From: Cyathus striatus
Lineage: Eukaryota; Basidiomycota; Agaricomycetes; Agaricales; Nidulariaceae
Assembly: GCA_025738555.1 (NCBI GenBank)
Contig: JAOVFP010000003.1
Coordinates: 3,782,001-3,846,000 of the forward strand
DNA: 64,000 nucleotides
Direction: 5' to 3'
The translations under genes and the position numbers were made by a program. Of the stretch, positions 59,001-64,000 are shown piece by piece (positions within the stretch are counted from its first letter, which is position 1; each line of letters begins with the position of its first letter). The notes beneath the pieces are model-generated. The model was not told the origin of the DNA. It saw nothing but the letters and a program-made list of their open reading frames with translations, and did not search any database.

Positions 59001-59890
59001 ATTTGAACAAGCAGCCCCTCCATGTCCAAGTTGAATGATAAGTCCCAGATTTTTCAGTAAATCCTTTTCAAAATATAATCCATTCCATTTCTAAATAATA
59101 AATATAATAAGAAAACTGTACTATAAAACTGAATGATATGAGTTTGATCCTACCTCTATTCGATGAAGTGGCAAATGAGCATGTGCATGCACTATACAGT
59201 TCTTGCAGTGCAGTAAAGCACCATTCAAACAGTCTTTACATTTATACAAATTGTTTTCTTCCTCACAAACATAGCATTTGTCTTCATCAGTATAATCTCC
59301 TTTGCCATCATGGCAGAGAAGCTCATCTAGAAATTCATTTTGGTATTGAATCCAATCCCTCAGTTTTGCCTATGTAATTATCAGAGTGTGTATAATCTAA
59401 TATTCAATGCACTTACTGAAGATTTTTGATCTCATTCACATCCATGGGATGTAACTTCTTTATCACTAACATGTACATTGGACATAAATTCCTCATTGTT
59501 ATTTGATTCTAATACTGGAGGTTCATTTTCTGTATCGTTTGTAACTTTCTCTGTATCATTTATAGCTTTCTCTGTATCAGTTGTAGCAATGTTTGTTTTT
59601 TTGTATGAAGTATCACTGCGCTGCCTCTGAGATTCCTTCTTTATTTTTGTCTTGGATTGTTTATTCATAATTTTATGAGAAGTAATCCATGATGAACATG
59701 AGCTAGAGCCCATATCTTGACTTGTTGACTGGCCTGATTCGATTCCACCACCTTGAACAGCTGCAGGTACTCGAGATCGTGACACATGAAAAAATTGAAC
59801 AGTGTTTCTACCAATTGATGAGCACCGTGGACGTTTCTGGACAGTAACTGGAGCTTCAGCTGTAGGAGACACATTGTGCTTTGAAGGCAT
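56031..59890 (-). pseudogene. KDZ-family transposase, ten exons, three in-frame TGA
   Basis: Exons (plus coordinates, minus strand): 59,890-59,417; 59,369-59,154; 59,090-58,722; 58,670-58,477; 58,420-58,264; 58,210-58,059; 58,013-57,619; 57,565-57,389; 57,328-57,196; 57,147-56,031. They sum to 3384 bases, exactly 1128 codons, with all junctions in phase. Exon 2 has the CxC2-type zinc cluster (CYVCEEENNLYKCKDC..CKNC..H), exon 3 the linked region (LGLIIQLGHGGAAC; LYDWYNTLCRKTDKC). The RNase H-like core follows: AIDANFKLSCKERG, HSVTGTALVICSRHSL, GAGDLQKGE, MVTYDIGCQWSKNL, VPSWHINGHGSTC, CGEEVETTWSSSNHLRPSTR, EMGPASRHEVLNDHWIDW. The C-terminus is helical and acidic. The only lesions are TGA at 59,432-59,434, 57,051-57,053 and 56,772-56,774; the true end is TAG at 56,031. 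The second stop falls where relatives usually have Arg, fitting CGA-to-TGA. It could be dead or very recently silenced. Confidence 0.85.
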
Positions 59891-62800
59891 TTTGTGTGGT
59901 GGGAACCTATAGAAAGATGGGATTAGCTAGCTTGAAGCGGTATTAATATGTATATTGGCCTCATGTTTATCCTTTGATAACACAATTAAGTTGTGTCCAA
60001 AACTCGACTGCACGTGAGACTTCAGTCCAAAATTGGAATTCGCATGTCAACATGCACATTGAACACACTTTGCCTTTGCCAATTGCCCTTCTATTCACAT
60101 TTCCTCATCATCGCCATCAAATCCACTGTTTTATCAACAACTCCACAAAAAGTATTTTCTGCTCTGAACACAATGTAAAGACTAATAGTACAGATAATTT
60201 TTTTAGAACTTAAGCCATTGATCGATGCACTGTGTTCACCTACACCGCACAAATGTTAACAGAATTACCATTCAAACCACATGCCGCATATACTTGCACT
60301 GCACAAACGTTCACAACAATATCATTCGAACCACATGCTGCATGCACTTGCACTGCACAAACATTAGCAGCATTCGAACCACACCCCTTCGATTAATACC
60401 ACCATTTGTAGCCCATGCGCTGTCAACATGAGCTTCCACACGCTGTCAACAAGAACTTCCATGCACTGTCAACCTCAATTAAATCCACCGTAAATAATAG
60501 ACAATCATATGCATGCTGTCAACATGTATTTCACAAACACTAGGCAACTTCCCCCACCTCAATCAGCACAACTACTCTCTGACCGGTATTGGCCAACTGC
60601 TTCAAATACATTCCACCTTATTATTGTTCTCGACGTTCGTAGTATGGTGTAGGTGGATTGGATGGGGCTCCTACGAAGGTACTCTGCAATATATGCAGGC
60701 CCATGTCCTGATGTCCTGATCCACTAATCAACGAGATTAGTGCGCACAGGCTTCAAAGCTGCCATTACAGGTGTCGATATTTGGATTCCACAGCTTCAGC
60801 AAACCGGGAGATCATCTTCTCTCTCTTCTCTTCCAACATCTCCCAGACCTCAGCCCGCTGACCTATTTCTTGGACAACTTTGGGTATGATCCAATAGACT
60901 ATGCACTTGGACATATGCCATATAGTCATTCTTTTTATTACCGCAGGCATGGGCACAAAACTCTTCCGAAATTCTGTACTATGTGATATCGTGTTATTGC
61001 ACTGGATAACTCCAATCCAACATTCGAGACCAACACAATGTAGGGTGAAGCATGCATGGTAGAGCATGCTATAATACTCACTGTATGTTCCCCCTACCAT
61101 TAATTCCATTCTATACTAATGTATTCTCTTGTCTAATATTATTATCACTGTGTTGTACCATTCAGAGATGACACAGACCCCCCATACAACTCCCTTGCAT
61201 GATTTAATGGTATGCAATTTTCTATTTCTCTATTCAATGCATCGCATCGAACACAACGGCCTACAGGATCACACATATATTCATTCTGCATTTCAAAGAT
61301 GTAGGGTTTAGGGTTTCACCTCACCATGACCTCGAGACCGATATTATAACTACTGCAGCACGTTAAATGGGTGTTTACCTTCAGCATAGAACATGCCAAT
61401 TACTAGAAGTAATAGGGACTCAGGTCGATAAAATAGGTGTATTTTAATTGGTTCGTCATCATTATTTTTCCTCTCAGTTATTTAATTCTTTTCGTCACCC
61501 CTACCTCAAAGCTCCCGACCTATAATGGGTGGTGACTGAGTGCCTTATCACCATCCCTTTGCTGTAGAGTCGACCTCCAATGGGCGACAACTGAGTACCT
61601 CACCGCCCTCCCTTTGCTATAGAGTTGCAGCCCAAGCCAATTTTCTTTATTCTTCGCTTCTAGCATTTCCATTTAGTATTTGCTGTAATGTATATCGTTT
61701 CCTTACTCCATTGATCCCCATAAAATCCCATCCTTGTTCATAGACATCTTTCGTCTATACCTGGATCCTGAACAGGGTCCATTTCCGATGCCAGAACACA
61801 TGTAGCATCGGACAGGCGTGAGGTATGACCAGAACGATGTCAATGTTTCACTTATGACCAGATCAAATGGAGATCCGTCCAAAATCAGAAATAATTCACA
61901 TGACCCGTGAGAGGGTAGAATAAACATTTGCATGTGCAATGTTGGTCAGGGGTTGGAGGGACACGAGTACAGATAAGCGAATTGCTGCGAAGAGATCTAG
62001 GGTCATAGTTGGCAGGGAGAGACTCAGTGCATGCAGTGTAGTTGGCAGAGACACAGTTATGTTCTACGTATGTGATGTAACCTGTACTACCAGATAGCTG
62101 AAAATGAGATGAGAATGCGAATCATAAGTGATGAGGATTATATCTGGTAGGGTCTCGATGTTAGTTTTGCTAGCTGGATTGGACGAAGAGGTAATGTCTG
62201 CGAGAGTAGATGTTAGACACTAGCATGGCATATCATTAAACAAATGCATACTCGAGTTATTGCCAGATGAAGTTAACTTCTTCATGCATGCTTGTTTCAA
62301 AAGAATTTTCATTTCATGATAGGGTAAGAACAACGAAAAACCGTATGAGTATCAAAAACCAGGAAGAATGAAACAAGGAGAGCTCTGGGAAACACACACC
62401 CCACGAGAAATATGATGAAACAACCCCAAATTCAAATGGAAGAGACCGAGATCATGGAATGACTCAGGCACATAGCAAAATTCCCCCAAAAATGTTTAAA
62501 CGATGGACATCACTTGAACTAGCTTTATGCCCGAAGTACCCAAAGCCCTTGTTGCCAGTGCGAAGACCAGGTAACTTCGATCGCCGTTTCTTTGAGAATC
62601 ATAGAAGCATGACTCGGCAAAGTACTTCTTCGAACAAACTGCAAGTCGGTTTGTGGTTGATAGACTCATCGACAAACCTTATCACGAAGCGGGTGATGCA
62701 TGGATCACTTGTCTGTCGATAGCCTCACATTCAAAGTCATGTTATAGTGCATTCTTTGACTTCAGCACTTAGCTCATCTGTGAATTATGTGGAGAAAGTC

Positions 62801-64000
62801 TTGTAGTGTGATTCAAAATGTAGTAGTTTAGGTACTCCTCTCTATGTTCTTATGTAGTAATGGCCCAAACTCTTCCCTAGAACAACATGCGATGTGTGCA
62901 TGGTATAAGATCATACTTTAGGTACTAAACAACATCTATGCATAAATTTTCAGATACAAATAGAAGAATAAAGGAAGAAGCAACGCACCTCCGATGTCCA
63001 GGCAACTCCCCACTTGAGCACCACTCTCCCCTCCATACACTGCTCATGCAGTGTTTTCCATCGTAATAATCAGTAACTATGTAGCACAGTGGAAATAGTA
63101 GGCCAATGGGAAAGATACAGAGCCTATGCTCTGCAGAATTTTCCCTTTTTGAAGAGTAATGTATTGACCCTTCATGTTGTTTACTTCCTGTACAGAATAA
63201 ATTTGAAATTACTATCTTATCTATTAACTTAGTAGATATAATCATATTTCAAATGTTTGTAGGTTAAGTGGAAAGATGTAGCTTGAGGCGCCCCAGTTTC
63301 CACTGACTATTGTATCGATTCTAATTCTCAAGATAACATGGTTTTCTACAAACATCTGCTATAATTCATATAATACCTGCTACTTCTTGCATTTTAAACC
63401 ACTAAAGTCATATCTCTGGCTCTATCTAAATTTTTATAACCTTAGTCTACAGCTTATATATTCGTTTTAACTACCTTCAAATAAACCCTATTTTAACCTT
63501 TCTCACTGCTATTTTCTATGGCTTATTACAATATATTTACAAGTGTCCGTTATATGTTTATATGTGATAATCTCCAGCATTTTTATTACATAGTTCTGTG
63601 CAAGCTAAACATGGTCGCAGTTGAAGTGTTTACATCTCAGGAGCATAAAATTATAAACTATTTATATCTAACGATGTTTATGACTATATTTAACATGTGT
63701 AATACTTCATTTGAAGGTGGAGGTGAGATGTTCAGCCAGGATGAGCTGAGGGAACAGCACTGGGAAGCTTAGAGTCCTAGTATCTAGTAGGTTATGGCTG
63801 AGGGAATGATTTTGTAGGGCTGTGCGCACACCGCATGAGCTTGGCACAGGATGCAGTAGAGCAAGAAAGATGATAGAAAAGCGGCATAGACCTATATGAA
63901 CACTTATATTTTTATTAATGATGTAAGCATTAACCAAATGTATATTAGAAATAGTACCAATACTCAACTATAGTGTAATGAGCGACAGAGATGTAACTAA
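59891..64000. other. Right flank without a recognised gene
   Basis: Short tandem repeats only: three units of about 55-60 bases around CACTTGCACTGCACAAAC at 60,225-60,385; GCTGTCAACA words at 60,415-60,530; and two units of about 75 bases (AATGGG..GACTGAGTRCCT) at 61,520-61,630. Short frames (for example 62,459-62,722 plus, 60,765-61,109 minus) show no family motif. No RNA gene was seen. Confidence 0.5.

Larger units (their letters stand above)
44603..59890. mobile_element. Element E2: left end, array and probably the KDZ gene
   Basis: The left end reads TGTCAGCCAATTTGATCAC, like E1 and F1. It is followed by a long subterminal array that shares GTGATCATTGGC with E1 and is interrupted by C1 and Z1. 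The array ends about 80 bases from the 3' end of the KDZ transposase gene (56,031-59,890), so that gene may be the coding part of E2. No matching right end was found after 59,890, so membership of the gene and the right limit are inference. Confidence 0.4.

Noticed and set aside
44591..60012. TGCAGTCGAGT at 44,591 and its inverse at 60,002 as the true ends of E2
   Set aside because: The left copy also fits a diverged minisatellite unit, the next bases do not match, and the flanks show no target duplication.

Overview
This window reads as a repeat-dense chromosome segment of a filamentous basidiomycete, most likely an Agaricomycete. The signs are short introns of 44-63 bases with GT..AG ends, a NACHT-WD40 gene, KDZ-type transposase genes with their cysteine-cluster proteins, a fungal hAT transposase, and a chromodomain Ty3/Gypsy retrotransposon. 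The only well-preserved host gene is the 3' part of a flavin-containing monooxygenase (FMO) gene at the left edge. Most of the rest is nested mobile DNA and its debris. No rRNA gene, intact tRNA gene or CRISPR array was seen.

Layout. 1-1414 FMO copy A, with a downstream non-coding block to about 3.82 kb. 3.8-6.76 kb nothing recognised. 6.76-9.75 kb broken NACHT-WD40 (NLR-like) gene. 10.5-12.4 kb non-autonomous TIR element K0. 13.0-13.8 kb element N1. 14.8-18.5 kb hAT element with an 8-base target duplication. 21.0-22.2 kb element N2. 22.2-27.3 kb fold-back element F1, split by a probable solo LTR (24.47-25.85 kb). 27.3-38.6 kb second, decayed copy of the FMO block (copy B), split by a complete Ty3/Gypsy element (27,435-35,093) with identical LTRs. 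38.6-42.5 kb fold-back element E1, of the same family as F1. 42.5-44.6 kb KDZ fragment plus minisatellite. 44.6-56 kb long tandem array of element E2, into which a palindromic CACTG element (C1, 45.9-47.0 kb) and an 8.25-kb KDZ-type transposon (Z1, 47.2-55.5 kb) have jumped. 56.0-59.9 kb ten-exon KDZ transposase gene on the minus strand. 59.9-64 kb nothing recognised.

How it fits together. K0, N1, N2 and Z1 share terminal sequence (GAGGTC at one end, CWGTA at the other) and subterminal GAGTCC repeats, so they look like one transposon family, with Z1 the coding member. E1, F1 and E2 form a second family (ends TGTCAGCC, subterminal hairpin). C1 is a third type. The non-autonomous members of all three types carry fold-back arrays built on the same short word, GTGAC/GTCAC. 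No listed feature type accounts for this, and it is the oddest signal in the window.

Decay pattern. In-frame stops in both KDZ-class genes are all TGA. FMO copy B shows CpG-to-TpG/CpA changes against copy A, including a directly visible CGA-to-TGA. This points to CpG-directed C-to-T decay of repeats. The Ty3 element has identical LTRs and abundant CpG and is the youngest insertion. It shows a self-priming (Tf1-like) primer site, an ATG-free leader, a -1 slippery heptamer between gag and pol, and an extra zinc-knuckle ORF after pol.
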